DNA of 62,125 nt from an uncultured bacterium (GTDB lineage: Bacteria; Bipolaricaulota; Bipolaricaulia; RBG-16-55-9; DRJF01): NCBI GenBank assembly GCA_913053845.1, contig CAJXGD010000008.1:1-62125 (forward strand), read 5' to 3'. The position numbers were made by a program, and so were the translations under genes. Shown piece after piece: positions 37,070-47,511 of the stretch. The notes beneath the pieces were generated by a model. The model was not told where the DNA came from, did not search any database, and was given only the letters and a program-made list of their open reading frames with translations. The first letter of the stretch is position 1; every line of letters starts with the position of its first letter.

Positions 37070-37276
37070 CGGCATTAGCCGTTGCCCTTTAGGTTCTGGC
37101 ACTGGGTCACCGAATTCCTTCGCCGTATCGATCCACAGTTGAACCGCTTCGTGGGCATTCTTGAGTGCAACCTCCTGCGTGTCACCATGGGCCATACACC
37201 CAGGCAGTTCAGGGACTTCGGCGATGAACACCTGGTCCTCCTGGCTCCAGTAGATAATGATCTCATATTTATGCAT
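37064..37276 (-). CDS. hicB: HicB-family antitoxin, copy 1
   Basis: 70 residues: YEIIIYWSQEDQVFIAEVPELPGCMAHGDTQEVALKNAHEAVQLWI, the partial RNase H fold of HicB. It overlaps hicA by one base (TAATG). It differs at about 12 of 70 residues from the copy at 52492. The stop is part of attC. Confidence 0.92.
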   Translation of the reverse strand: MHKYEIIIYWSQEDQVFIAEVPELPGCMAHGDTQEVALKNAHEAVQLWIDTAKEFGDPVPEPKGQRLMPA

Positions 37277-37530
37277 TATTCCTCCCCTCCTAATTGGTAT
37301 TTCAAGATCACACGACGCACTTGGCTGACCTGGTAAACCTTGGCCTTATTGTCATTACGCTGGAGGTTGATCTTCTCTTCTATTCCCTGCTTTCTGAAAA
37401 TGCGATGGCTACCACGTATGCGCTCATCAAATCCTAAGTGTCGCAGCAACTGACAAAGATCATCAAAGCGGATATTGACATCTGATCTGTCCTGGAGTAT
37501 CTGCTCCAAGAGGTTATCATACCTACTCAT
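37276..37530 (-). CDS. hicA: HicA-family mRNA interferase, copy 1
   Basis: 84 residues. FDDLCQLLRHLGFDERIRGSHRIFRKQGIEEKINLQ contains the HicA active-site SHRIF (catalytic His) and QxxR-like end. It precedes its antitoxin, as usual for hicAB. Confidence 0.9.
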   Translation of the reverse strand: MSRYDNLLEQILQDRSDVNIRFDDLCQLLRHLGFDERIRGSHRIFRKQGIEEKINLQRNDNKAKVYQVSQVRRVILKYQLGGEE

Positions 37531-37566
37531 AGTGATAGTTTAGCGCACGTCGAAAGAATATTCCAT

Positions 37567-37728
37567 GACCTAACGCCCAAGCTTACCTGCCGCGCGGCGC
37601 TCGCAGACTATACTCCGGCAAAGAGCCAACTTGCAAACCAACCTCTCATGAACCTCAGCCCTTTGTGTGGTCCAACACCTCAGCTCAGGTGCGTAGGTTA
37701 CCGCATCGCCTGCACCTGATTGTTCTGC
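37567..37728 (-). other. attC: attC-like site 6 (degenerate R')
   Basis: GACCTAAC (37567-37574) with the CCCAAGCTTACCTGCCGCG arm and CCAACTTGCAAACC loop; the other end GTTCTGC (37722-37728) departs from consensus. Confidence 0.6.
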
Positions 37729-37753
37729 GGAAACACGCTCTCATCGCGGGAAC

Positions 37754-37999
37754 TCAAACCGCGGCCTGCTCTTTGGCGTTTTGGATATTTATGCTTGGAT
37801 CCGGGTTCGTCTTCGGGACCGGCAGCCCGCGCTCCCGGAGCAGTTCGACGTGCTCCTTCATTCCCCACTTGGCCTGGTATACGCAGTCTTCAATAGAGTG
37901 ACCAATGCCTGTGAACCCTTCGAGCTCAGGCGAGTAGAATCCAAAGTAATCAGGCTCCTCCGTCGCCTCGATGATCAGCGAGTAGGGCAGTTCGATCAT
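37754..37999 (-). CDS. hicB: HicB-family antitoxin, copy 2
   Basis: 81 residues from ATG 37999 (GGAGGTAGTGAA upstream). LIIEATEEPDYFGFYSPELEGFTGIGHSIEDCVYQAKWGMKEHVELL is a HicB fold of a different subgroup from copy 1. Paired with the hicA 14 bases upstream. Confidence 0.85.
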   Translation of the reverse strand: MIELPYSLIIEATEEPDYFGFYSPELEGFTGIGHSIEDCVYQAKWGMKEHVELLRERGLPVPKTNPDPSINIQNAKEQAAV

Positions 38000-38013
38000 T
38001 TCACTACCTCCTG

Positions 38014-38199
38014 CTATTTCAATCCAGCGGCCTTGAGGATGCTGTGACACGTTCCAGCTGGCACTTCCTTCGAGCCGTGAAAGTCCACCCGAATCAGTCG
38101 TGAGCATCCTGCCTTCCCATAATACCGAATTGATCCCTTTTGCTTCACGATCTTGAAGCCATGCCTCTCGAGAAGCCGGGTCAACTCACTGAACTTCAT
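38014..38199 (-). CDS. hicA: HicA-family mRNA interferase, copy 2
   Basis: 61 residues: MKFSELTRLLERHGFKIVKQKGSIRYYGKAG...IRVDFHGSKEVPAGTCHSILKAAGL. The double-stranded-RNA-binding-like HicA fold and FHGSKEVP loop are clear; the usual catalytic SH pair reads GSIRYY, so activity is uncertain. Confidence 0.85.
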   Translation of the reverse strand: MKFSELTRLLERHGFKIVKQKGSIRYYGKAGCSRLIRVDFHGSKEVPAGTCHSILKAAGLK

Positions 38200-38227
38200 T
38201 AACCCTCCAGAGCTATATTCGTTTGAC

Positions 38228-38293
38228 GCCTAACGTCGTGTCAATAAGCCGCGGGTGCCGAAGGCGACCGTCAGCTTCATCGACTTGTTATTC
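38228..38293 (-). other. attC: attC-like site 7
   Basis: GCCTAAC (38228) to GTTATTC (38287-38293), a short site. It truncates the duplicated antitoxin frame, whose TAA is inside it. Confidence 0.65.
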
Positions 38294-38401
38294 AGCTTGT
38301 GCCGCCAGTTGTCGCCGACGTTCTTCCAGCGGCAATTGCAGAAACGCGCGGCGCTGAGCTAGCGAAATGGCCTGAGCGACGTCTGTCAGTGTCTCTGGCA
38401 T
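38288..38401 (-). pseudogene. Truncated duplicate of the MazF antitoxin
   Basis: 37 codons from ATG 38401, identical to the first 37 residues of the antitoxin at 32638, ending in a TAA supplied by attC site 7. The toxin gene is absent. It might still make a short peptide but is best read as a recombination relic. Confidence 0.85.
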
Positions 38402-38525
38402 AATTATACTCCTTGTTTCTTGCTAGATAGCTTAAGTGTAGAACATCCACCCGCCTCTAGCAACGACCGAATTACCTCATCAAAATGGAGCGCAACGGAA
38501 TAGCGGTCAGGTGCTGCGCCTTGTT
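38292..38525. repeat. 235-bp direct repeat, copy B
   Basis: This is the second copy of 32529-32763, with scattered substitutions. It includes the antitoxin 5' end, promoter region and attC site 8. Confidence 0.9.
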
Positions 38526-38529
38526 CGGC
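38458..38529 (-). other. attC: attC-like site 8
   Basis: Ends GCGCCTTGTTCGGC (GTTCGGC 38523-38529); distal end GCAACGACC. It is the copy-B partner of site 1 and follows the 1268-residue gene. Confidence 0.65.
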
Positions 38530-38599
38530 ATCTTCTACCGACTGTTTAATTAAGGTTGATAAATTAATCAATTTGATCCTCTATTGCTCCTAATAGCGA

Positions 38600-41500
38600 C
38601 TATTCCCCATAAGAATCTCTCGACGCTTCACGTTCTGCATCACGCTCATAACTCTCCGCAAACTCACGCATGGCTGTTGCAAACCTAGAATATCTCTTGG
38701 CTTCGAGTGCTTCAGCTCTTTCACGGTTAATTCGAGCCAACTCACGCTCCTCCTTGCCTGCAGTGAAACTATGCACGCCTCTCTGATCGAAGAGTTCCGT
38801 AATGAAGCCAGATCTCATTGTCTTGGCATCCTTTTCATTCAACACTTGAGCCACAACGTTGTGAATCCACAACCCATCTTCGTCTTTTGGCGCGTGTGTC
38901 AACACATGGCCAAGTTGGCTAAGCGCGATCTCAAGATGCCCAGTTTCTGTGGCGATCCGCTTTGTTTCTGCAAGCCAAGCAGTGAAAGAATCCGAATCGA
39001 ATGACCCGTCGGACTTTATCCCAGGAGGGGTCTTCCATCCGCTCAAAAGCTTGTAAGCATTCTGTGCTAGGTTTCGTTGCTGTTCAGTAGGTTCTTCATC
39101 CTTCTTCTCTTCGTTCTTAGAACGGAATACCAAGCCAATTACTTCGCAGAAAAAGGCAGGATCTGCTGCGAGACGGTTTTCAAGGGTCTTTGGAGAGCCA
39201 CTCGAGAACTGGTCTAACAAGAGAAGAAAGTTCCATTCGATTTTGAAAAGAGCATCCGCATCAGCTGACGGATTATTCTGGAGTTTAGCGATGACTTCAA
39301 TGGTGGCATCCCGGTCGAACTCTCTTTCGGGATGCTCTGAACTAAGAACCGCTAGAAGGGCGCGAACTGCAAGCTCAGGATCAAAGGAGCCCTCCTCATC
39401 AACTGATCGCCATAAGCATTGGACAGCCGCACTCGCACGACCATAGTAAATAAGTTTTTCAATTGTCTTAGTGAGATCCCGGTGAGTCCCCCATGGGTTC
39501 ACGTCTGCATTTCGCCAGTAAAGGCCTTCTTCGTTCCCAAGTGACCCTTCAGCACGAGTCCAAGTCTCTTCATCGAAAGGAAGCAAAATAAGAAATGCGG
39601 ATTTTTGTGCAACACTCCATTCATTAGCTAGCAGCCTGTCAACCCACGGCCAGTTCAGTTTGCAGAATCTACCCCAAACGAAGCCGCCAATTATGCTCCT
39701 TTGAACTTCATCTTCATCCTCGAGGAGCCCCGGCAGAAGCTCTGACTCCACAGAATCCGTCGCGATGTTTCCAAGTGCATGCCCCACTAGGTTCGGTGCA
39801 GACACATTTCGAGCGAATTCCAGTACAGCAGCTATACCACCGGAATCCAAGATTTCCTGCAATGCTTTTTGGCGATGTTGATCGAGTCGTTTTTGTTGCT
39901 CTTCATAATTCCCCTTCTCGTCATACAGGTCGAAAGCACGACCACTAAAAAGATGGTGATACCTTAACTCAGGCGCATGAGGGGCCAGTATACTGGCCGT
40001 TGCATCTATACCAGCAAGAATCTCTACTGGCATTGCCCAGTCAGCATCGGCATATTTCCGGTGCTTCCTAACCAGATCATTTAAGGCTTCCCATAATGGC
40101 ATACGGTCGCGTTCAGGTAGCCCGATAACATTTTCTGAACTCAGATGCGAAAGTAAGTTTTCAAATGTAGGCTTAGGGAGGTCAGGCAGTCGTTCTATCA
40201 ATACATCGAGCTTCTCTGTGCTTGATTTTGCGATCACTATTGCCATATCAGTGTAAATGGATACTTGCTCCCAATCGCGGTTAGTAATTGTTTCCTTCCA
40301 GTCTGCAGCAATGAGATTCCGCCAAGCGGGACGACGGCAACCTGAAGGAGAACCGTGACTGTGGGGTAGCAATGCGAGCAGCAAGTTCCACCCAACCTCA
40401 GGCTGTTCCCGCAATAATGTTTCGACCGCTGACTTCCTTTTCTCCATCGGGGCACAAGTTTGCAGGTGCCAAGGCAAAAGAATATCAGCCAATGAGCTTG
40501 ATGGCCGATTTGCCCAGCTTCCGCCTGGGTCAATTGAGGCCAAATCTCCCAAAATAAGAATCACACGTGTCAGGTAATCAGGGTGCCATGCCAAAGTCTC
40601 AAGAGCCCAAAGCAGCCCGCTAGTGTAATTCCATCCCCCAAAACCTCCCCTCCCTTCTTGGGCGAATACTTGGTGAAACGGACTCTCGTCGAGATTCTCA
40701 AGGGCAGACTCGACAGCATCTAGAAACTCGTCAGGTGCAGCCTCCGCCAAGAGCGGAAGAAAACGGTCCAAGCTCGCCCAACGATCCCAATTGGCACTTT
40801 CGAGTAGTCCCCGGACCGTGAGCACGGCTACTGCATCGGCTTTCCCTTGCGAGCATGAAGACAGAGCTTCTGGTCTGCTGCCGAGCAGTGCCAAAGTTTC
40901 AGCGATTCCTTCTCGAAGGTTTGACGAATGCTCCAACTGTTTTCCATGTATACTTGCGGCGTATCGTTCCTCTTTTGGAAGATCGAACTTGGGATCACGT
41001 TCGCCCAATACACGAAGCGCAGTCTGTTGTAGCCGGTCAAGATCATCGTCTGTCAAACGAGGGCCAAGTGCATTCCATGCCTCGCCACGTGCAACCATCC
41101 GCCATTTCTCATTTCGCTGAATCAGGGGAGTGTCCGAGCGTAACACTTCAGGTCTTACCATCTCGATCCACTCCCCGTATTCTTTTCCCAACAGAATCTC
41201 CAAGGCGCTCTGGTCAGCTTGATTCTTGCCATCCCACTTTCCGATCAATCCAGCCTGTGCAAGTAGCCGCGCATTTTCCCACGAAGCGTAAGGTGGTAGT
41301 GACCCAAGCCCCAAAAGATATCGCCTCAATGCAGACAATCTGTGGGCACCTGCACTCGCCAACTCTCGGGCACGACCTTGAGGGTAGCCGCCCTCACTCA
41401 ATATGGTCTCAAGTTGGGACTGCGATGGACTTCGAAGCTTTATGATTTCTGGCCTTCCACCAGGCCACGCTTCACAAATAGGTATTATGACCGCGTGACC

Positions 41501-42406
41501 ATTCCGTGTAGCTAATGTCTGCAGGTCTGCTCCATCCGAATCCAAACCAAGACGAGTGTCGGCAACCAATACATGTGATTTTCTAGTCTCGACTACCGCA
41601 CGCCACGCATCTTGCTCACTAACAAAAAGACAACGATTACTGAAAGAACGTTCAATTTCAGCATCGAGTGAAGCCAGATAACCAGCCACAAAGTCTTCAA
41701 CATCCTTTGGGCTTTCTGCAAAAAAGAGCAATCTCTGGGATTGCCCTTCAAATAGTCTTTGCAACGCAGTACATGCATTTTCTCTGCCTGTAATGAAAAT
41801 CTTTGGTGGTAGCGGTGGGTCAGATGTACCAACCTGTGTCTGGATTGTTTCCCAATGCTCAGCCGGTGTAGAAAGACCACTTAAGCTAGTTGACAGGCCA
41901 ATCTTCTTGGCCATCCATCGGCCAAGCGCTGGAAATTCTCTGAGCCAGTCGGCCAATTTTACCCCATCGATAATACATATCTTTCCCCAGCCGCGATCTT
42001 TTCGATGGTCCAGCCATCGTGTCTGTCGAGGCTCACTCCACCCCTCGGAGCCGCTGTACCTCGGCGTCACGAAGACGAATACCGATTCAGCTCTGTCTAC
42101 ATCGAGTATACTATCTGTACGCCTTCGAAAGACGGTGGTTGCTTTCTTTTGTGGATCATTCCCGGTTCCAATTTCCCAATAAGACTTACCCTTCGGAACG
42201 AACTCCAAAAAAGATTCTTTCGTTTCCACCAAACCATCCCAACCTGGCTGATTTACCGCATCACCGTATGGAATACGACAAACAGATATTTCAGAAATGG
42301 ATTGCTTGACAAGCAAGTAGACCAACTCAGGAATCACCCCTTGGCTGTCTCGCCTGTTCGCATACTGGTCTAAATCTGCAGCCCGGATGATATGTGTATG
42401 ATCCAT
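38600..42406 (-). CDS. 1268-residue putative defence protein (nuclease-like N-terminus, degenerate NTPase, helical repeats)
   Basis: N-terminus: IPYGDAVNQPGWDGLVE, then FVPKGKSYWEIGTGNDPQKKATTVFRRRT, an arrangement like a PD-(D/E)XK nuclease core (Asp in WDG, Glu in WEIG, Lys-rich following). Residues about 200-330 look like a STAND-type NTPase but with the P-loop eroded (LFFAESPKDVEDF) and a VLVADTR strand. The remaining 900 residues are alpha-helical and Trp-rich, without membrane segments, as in repeat-containing sensor domains. The sequence is less GC-rich than the operon. It lies 23 bases after the threonine-synthase-like stop and is bounded by attC on the other side, making it an unusually large cassette. 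Function is inferred; no close family recognised. Confidence 0.75.
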   Translation of the reverse strand: MDHTHIIRAADLDQYANRRDSQGVIPELVYLLVKQSISEISVCRIPYGDAVNQPGWDGLVETKESFLEFVPKGKSYWEIGTGNDPQKKATTVFRRRTDSILDVDRAESVFVFVTPRYSGSEGWSEPRQTRWLDHRKDRGWGKICIIDGVKLADWLREFPALGRWMAKKIGLSTSLSGLSTPAEHWETIQTQVGTSDPPLPPKIFITGRENACTALQRLFEGQSQRLLFFAESPKDVEDFVAGYLASLDAEIERSFSNRCLFVSEQDAWRAVVETRKSHVLVADTRLGLDSDGADLQTLATRNGHAVIIPICEAWPGGRPEIIKLRSPSQSQLETILSEGGYPQGRARELASAGAHRLSALRRYLLGLGSLPPYASWENARLLAQAGLIGKWDGKNQADQSALEILLGKEYGEWIEMVRPEVLRSDTPLIQRNEKWRMVARGEAWNALGPRLTDDDLDRLQQTALRVLGERDPKFDLPKEERYAASIHGKQLEHSSNLREGIAETLALLGSRPEALSSCSQGKADAVAVLTVRGLLESANWDRWASLDRFLPLLAEAAPDEFLDAVESALENLDESPFHQVFAQEGRGGFGGWNYTSGLLWALETLAWHPDYLTRVILILGDLASIDPGGSWANRPSSSLADILLPWHLQTCAPMEKRKSAVETLLREQPEVGWNLLLALLPHSHGSPSGCRRPAWRNLIAADWKETITNRDWEQVSIYTDMAIVIAKSSTEKLDVLIERLPDLPKPTFENLLSHLSSENVIGLPERDRMPLWEALNDLVRKHRKYADADWAMPVEILAGIDATASILAPHAPELRYHHLFSGRAFDLYDEKGNYEEQQKRLDQHRQKALQEILDSGGIAAVLEFARNVSAPNLVGHALGNIATDSVESELLPGLLEDEDEVQRSIIGGFVWGRFCKLNWPWVDRLLANEWSVAQKSAFLILLPFDEETWTRAEGSLGNEEGLYWRNADVNPWGTHRDLTKTIEKLIYYGRASAAVQCLWRSVDEEGSFDPELAVRALLAVLSSEHPEREFDRDATIEVIAKLQNNPSADADALFKIEWNFLLLLDQFSSGSPKTLENRLAADPAFFCEVIGLVFRSKNEEKKDEEPTEQQRNLAQNAYKLLSGWKTPPGIKSDGSFDSDSFTAWLAETKRIATETGHLEIALSQLGHVLTHAPKDEDGLWIHNVVAQVLNEKDAKTMRSGFITELFDQRGVHSFTAGKEERELARINRERAEALEAKRYSRFATAMREFAESYERDAEREASRDSYGE

Positions 42407-42429
42407 GTGATTAGTCCCCCGTGGATGAT

Positions 42430-43707
42430 TTACCTGCCCCCCAAATCCCCAGTGGCAATCCCTAATTGGTCCACGATCCTGTCAACCTCGTCCATGTTGG
42501 CCCCGACCAGATGGGGCTCACCGGTCGCCCGGCGCGCTGCGGACACATCTTTGAGGCCATTGCCGGTGATCATCACCACTACCCTGTCCTGCCGGTCCAG
42601 TCGGCCTTGCTCGCCCAGCGAACAAAAACCGGCGTAGGCCGCGGCCGCCGCCGGCTCGGCGAATACCCCCGTGCTATGCGCCAGCGCCGGTATGGCAGCT
42701 AGAATCTGCTCGTCGCTGACCGCGATAAAAAAACCCTGCGCGGCGCTCACATATTTGACCGCCTTGACGATGTCCCGCGGCATGCCCACCGAGATGCTGT
42801 CGGCCACGGTGCTGGCCTGCTGATCCTCAATGACTACTTTATTCCCATCATAGCGCTCGAAGGCCCGCTTGATCGGCCCGGCCCCCTGGGCTTGCACGCC
42901 GATGATCTGCGGGATGGCCTCGATAAAGCCCAATTGGAGCAGATCATAAAAGCCTTTATAAATGCCGCTGATCACCGAGCCATCGCCGACAGCCACGATG
43001 ACTTTGTCGGGAATTTCCCAGCCTAGCTGCTCAGCGATCTCTAAAGCGCCGGTCTTCTTGCCCTCGACCAGATAGGGGTTGAGCGCCGCGCTGCGATTGT
43101 ACCAGCCGTATTGCGCGGCCACCTGCGAGCAGAGATCATAGGCCTGATCGTAGCTGCCTTCAACGGCAAACACTTGAGCGCCATAGACTAGGAGTTGAGT
43201 GATCTTGGCTTCAGGAGCGCTCTGCGGCAGAAAGATGACTGTTTTCAATTCCGTGTTCGCCGCCAGGCCGGCCAGAGAGCTGGCAGCGTTTCCGGTGGAG
43301 GCACAGGTGATGACTTTCCTGTGCTTTTCCTGGGCCTTGATCACCGCCAGCGCGCTGGCGCGGTCTTTATAGGACGCCGTGGGGTTGCCCCCATCGTCCT
43401 TGATATAGAGCTCCCGCACGCCATATTCACCGGCGAGACGCTCGAAGCGATAGAGCGGCGTGTAGCCGATCTTGAGCGGCTGGATATAGTGCCTGCTCTC
43501 CAGCGGCAGCAGCGGCAGGTAGCGCCAGATGGAGCAAGCTCGCTCTTGGGCCAAGGACTCTTTGCTAAGATTCTCCGCGATTTTCTCATAGTCATAGCGC
43601 ACCTCCAGTGTCCCGCGCCGCGGGCCGCATTTGGGACAGGTATACTCCACTTCGTCTGGGCGATAGCTGGCCTGACAACTGATGCAGCTAAGATCTCTGA
43701 CGAACAT
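42430..43707 (-). CDS. Threonine-synthase-like PLP enzyme
   Basis: 425 residues. An N-terminal zinc ribbon (CISCQASY...CPKCG), then fold type II PLP domain: NPTASYKDRAS (Schiff-base Lys), CASTGNAASSLAGLA, VAVGDGSVISGIYKGF and VMITGNGLKDV. It looks like ThrC, but thrA/thrB are absent and it is within the purine operon, directly abutting ssnA. A lyase acting on diaminopropionate, phosphoserine-like or threonine substrates is possible. It is the last operon gene before the cassette array. Confidence 0.85.
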   Translation of the reverse strand: MFVRDLSCISCQASYRPDEVEYTCPKCGPRRGTLEVRYDYEKIAENLSKESLAQERACSIWRYLPLLPLESRHYIQPLKIGYTPLYRFERLAGEYGVRELYIKDDGGNPTASYKDRASALAVIKAQEKHRKVITCASTGNAASSLAGLAANTELKTVIFLPQSAPEAKITQLLVYGAQVFAVEGSYDQAYDLCSQVAAQYGWYNRSAALNPYLVEGKKTGALEIAEQLGWEIPDKVIVAVGDGSVISGIYKGFYDLLQLGFIEAIPQIIGVQAQGAGPIKRAFERYDGNKVVIEDQQASTVADSISVGMPRDIVKAVKYVSAAQGFFIAVSDEQILAAIPALAHSTGVFAEPAAAAAYAGFCSLGEQGRLDRQDRVVVMITGNGLKDVSAARRATGEPHLVGANMDEVDRIVDQLGIATGDLGGR

Positions 43708-45048
43708 CTATTCGATCCTCCCCCAGAGGCGCCGGGTGGCCTCCCGAGCCTCCCGATAGGCCTGTTGCTCGTCTATGCCACACATCTCCCGCTCACGCAT
43801 CAAAACCCGACCGTTGACGATGGTGGTGCGCACCTCCAGATTGCCGGCCAGCCCGAAGAGCAGGTGCCCCATGAAGTTGGCCTCATCGAGCGGTGTGGGC
43901 GCTTTATAATCCACCAGAATCAGATCGGCCCGATAGCCCGGCCTGATGCTGCCCAGTTTCACGCCGAACAGCCGCCGGGCTATCTCGTAATTATTCCGGA
44001 AAAATACTTGATGGGCTTGTGCTAGGCTCATCGCTTGGGGGTCATGCTGCACCAGTTTATGCACCAGGAACATCGCCCGCAGGTCGGAGAGCATCTCATA
44101 GCCGAAGCCGTCATTGCCCAGCCCCACCAAGATGCCCTTCCGGAGCAGGGCGGGAATATCGGCGATGCCGACGGCGTTATTCATGTTGGACTGCGGATTG
44201 TGCACCAGAATCGCACCCGCTTGGGCGATGAGCTCCTGCTCCTGCTCATCGAGATGAATCCCGTGGGCCAAGATGGTCCTAGGGCCCAAGATGCCCAGGT
44301 CGTTCAGGCGCGCGGCCACGCGCTTGCCGTATTGGGTCAGAGAATCTTCCTGATCTTCAGGTCCTTCAGCCAGATGAATGTGAAAGCCCACCTCGCGCCC
44401 GCCCAGCGCCTGGCGCAGTTGGGCAAACGTTCTATCCGACAAGCTGAAGGAAGCGTGCAGACCGATCAGAGCGCTCAGCAACTCATCTTGGGCTGTGCTA
44501 TCGAAGAATTCGATGTTTTCGGCGATCCCCTCCATGGCGCGCTCCGGGCCGTCCCGGTCGGAGATCTCGTAGCAGAGGCAACTGCGCAGCCCCAGCTCGC
44601 CGACCAGGGCTTTTTTAATTTCGGCCAGGCTGCCTCGGATGGCATTGGGGCTGGCATGGTGATCTATCACAGTCGTGACCCCGTTCCTGATGAGCTCCAG
44701 CCCACCGATCAGCGCGCTATAATAAATGCTCTCTTTGTCTAGCGCTTTGTCCAGTCTCCACCAGATTTGCGCTAAGATATCGGTGAAGCTTTGGGGAGCT
44801 ACCCCTGAGAGCGCCATCCCGCGAGCCAGAGCGCTATAGAGATGGGTGTGGGCACAGACGAACCCCGGCAGCAGCAACTGGCCGTGGCCGGCGATGATCT
44901 GGGCCCTTTCAGCTAGGTTTTGCGGCAACTCCTCCATCCGGCCCACTTGGGCGATCAGATTATCTTGGAGCAGCACAAAACCATTCTCGATCAGCCCCAA
45001 CTCGCTATCGTTCGTCCAGATGCGGGCCTTCTCGATCAGGATGTTCAT
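43708..45048 (-). CDS. ssnA: SsnA-type amidohydrolase
   Basis: 446 residues of the metal-dependent amidohydrolase superfamily: LLLPGFVCAHTHLYSALARG (HxH), GFHIHLAEGPEDQ, TILAHGIHLDEQE, NPQSNMNNAVG and GLGNDGFGYEM with the metal Asp. Long similarity in layout to E. coli SsnA, needed for anaerobic purine breakdown, where it opens or deaminates a purine-ring intermediate. 10 bases after the flavoprotein gene. Confidence 0.88.
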   Translation of the reverse strand: MNILIEKARIWTNDSELGLIENGFVLLQDNLIAQVGRMEELPQNLAERAQIIAGHGQLLLPGFVCAHTHLYSALARGMALSGVAPQSFTDILAQIWWRLDKALDKESIYYSALIGGLELIRNGVTTVIDHHASPNAIRGSLAEIKKALVGELGLRSCLCYEISDRDGPERAMEGIAENIEFFDSTAQDELLSALIGLHASFSLSDRTFAQLRQALGGREVGFHIHLAEGPEDQEDSLTQYGKRVAARLNDLGILGPRTILAHGIHLDEQEQELIAQAGAILVHNPQSNMNNAVGIADIPALLRKGILVGLGNDGFGYEMLSDLRAMFLVHKLVQHDPQAMSLAQAHQVFFRNNYEIARRLFGVKLGSIRPGYRADLILVDYKAPTPLDEANFMGHLLFGLAGNLEVRTTIVNGRVLMREREMCGIDEQQAYREAREATRRLWGRIE

Positions 45049-45058
45049 TGTAATCCTG

Positions 45059-46072
45059 CTAGAATCCGTCGGCGAAGGTGTCTATCATCAGTCTGACGTC
45101 GTCTCCCAGGGGATAGAGAATCGGACAGGTGCAACCTTTGGCCAGATACTCGTGCACCTTGGCCCGGCACTCTTCCGGCGTGCCGGAGGCGGTGATGTGC
45201 TCTACCAACCCCTCAGGCACGAACTTCATCGCCTGGTGCACCTGCTCGTGCGTGGCCGGCCAGCCGAGTATGCTCTGAATATTGTCCACCACCTCCTGCT
45301 GCACCCCGCTGGCTTTGGCGATATGCGGCTGTTGCGCCAGATATTGGGTGAGCAGCTCGGTAGAGTTCTGGATCGCCCGCTGATGATCACGATCCACCGA
45401 GCAGACGATCAACTGCGGGCGGTCAATATCTGCCAGCGAGCGCCCGGCCCGCCGGGCCCCGATCTCCAGATGCTCCAGGGCCAGATCATTGTACTCCGGA
45501 GGCACGCAGTAGTTGAGCAGCACGCCGTCGGCGACCTCCCCGGCCAGCTCCATCATTTTGAAGCCGGTGGCTCCGATGTAGATCGGGATATCCCGCGGCG
45601 AACGATCCCCGTGCACGATGTCAATATCTATCTCGCGCACCTTGACGAACTCGCCCTGGTAGCTGACCGTTTCCATCCGGAACAGTCGGCGCAAGACGGT
45701 GACCACCTCGCGCATCGCCTGGAGCGGCCGGCGGCGCTCTACGCCCACCTTGGAGGCCAGCGGCTCCCACCAGGCCCCGATGCCGCACATCACCCGCCCC
45801 GGCGCCAGGTCATCCAAAGTCACGAAGGTCGCCGCGATCAGCCCCACGTTGCGCGTCCAGTTGTTGATCACCCCTGAGCCCAGCTTGATCCGCTCGCTGG
45901 TGGCCCCGAAGGCAGCCAATGGTGTGATGGCATCCCGCACCAAGCGGGACTCCGCCTGCCACACGGCCTCAAAGCCCCGCTCTTCGGCGTACTTGACGTA
46001 CTCGATCGCGTCCCGGAGCGGATGCTTGTCTTGGAGATACAGAGCCACCCGGTTGCTAGTTTTAGATAACAT
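45059..46072 (-). CDS. Luciferase-like (LLM-class) flavin/F420-dependent oxidoreductase
   Basis: 337 residues from ATG 46072; frames to 46132 would overlap serine dehydratase. TIM-barrel LLM family: [51 protein letters not shown], and [25 protein letters not shown], resembling methylenetetrahydromethanopterin-reductase-like proteins. The substrate is not evident; in this operon it may act on a reduced heterocycle or a folate-bound one-carbon unit. Confidence 0.85.
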   Translation of the reverse strand: MLSKTSNRVALYLQDKHPLRDAIEYVKYAEERGFEAVWQAESRLVRDAITPLAAFGATSERIKLGSGVINNWTRNVGLIAATFVTLDDLAPGRVMCGIGAWWEPLASKVGVERRRPLQAMREVVTVLRRLFRMETVSYQGEFVKVREIDIDIVHGDRSPRDIPIYIGATGFKMMELAGEVADGVLLNYCVPPEYNDLALEHLEIGARRAGRSLADIDRPQLIVCSVDRDHQRAIQNSTELLTQYLAQQPHIAKASGVQQEVVDNIQSILGWPATHEQVHQAMKFVPEGLVEHITASGTPEECRAKVHEYLAKGCTCPILYPLGDDVRLMIDTFADGF

Positions 46073-46125
46073 AAGATAATCATGCCTCCTTCTTGATATA
46101 GACTTATCTTTACGCTGCGTCTCTA

Positions 46126-47505
<1,380 letters not shown>

Positions 47506-47511
47506 TCGGGC

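Noticed and set aside
42430..43707. Biosynthetic threonine synthase assignment
   Set aside because: Motifs fit ThrC, but no homoserine pathway genes are near and it is operon-linked to ssnA; left as ThrC-like.
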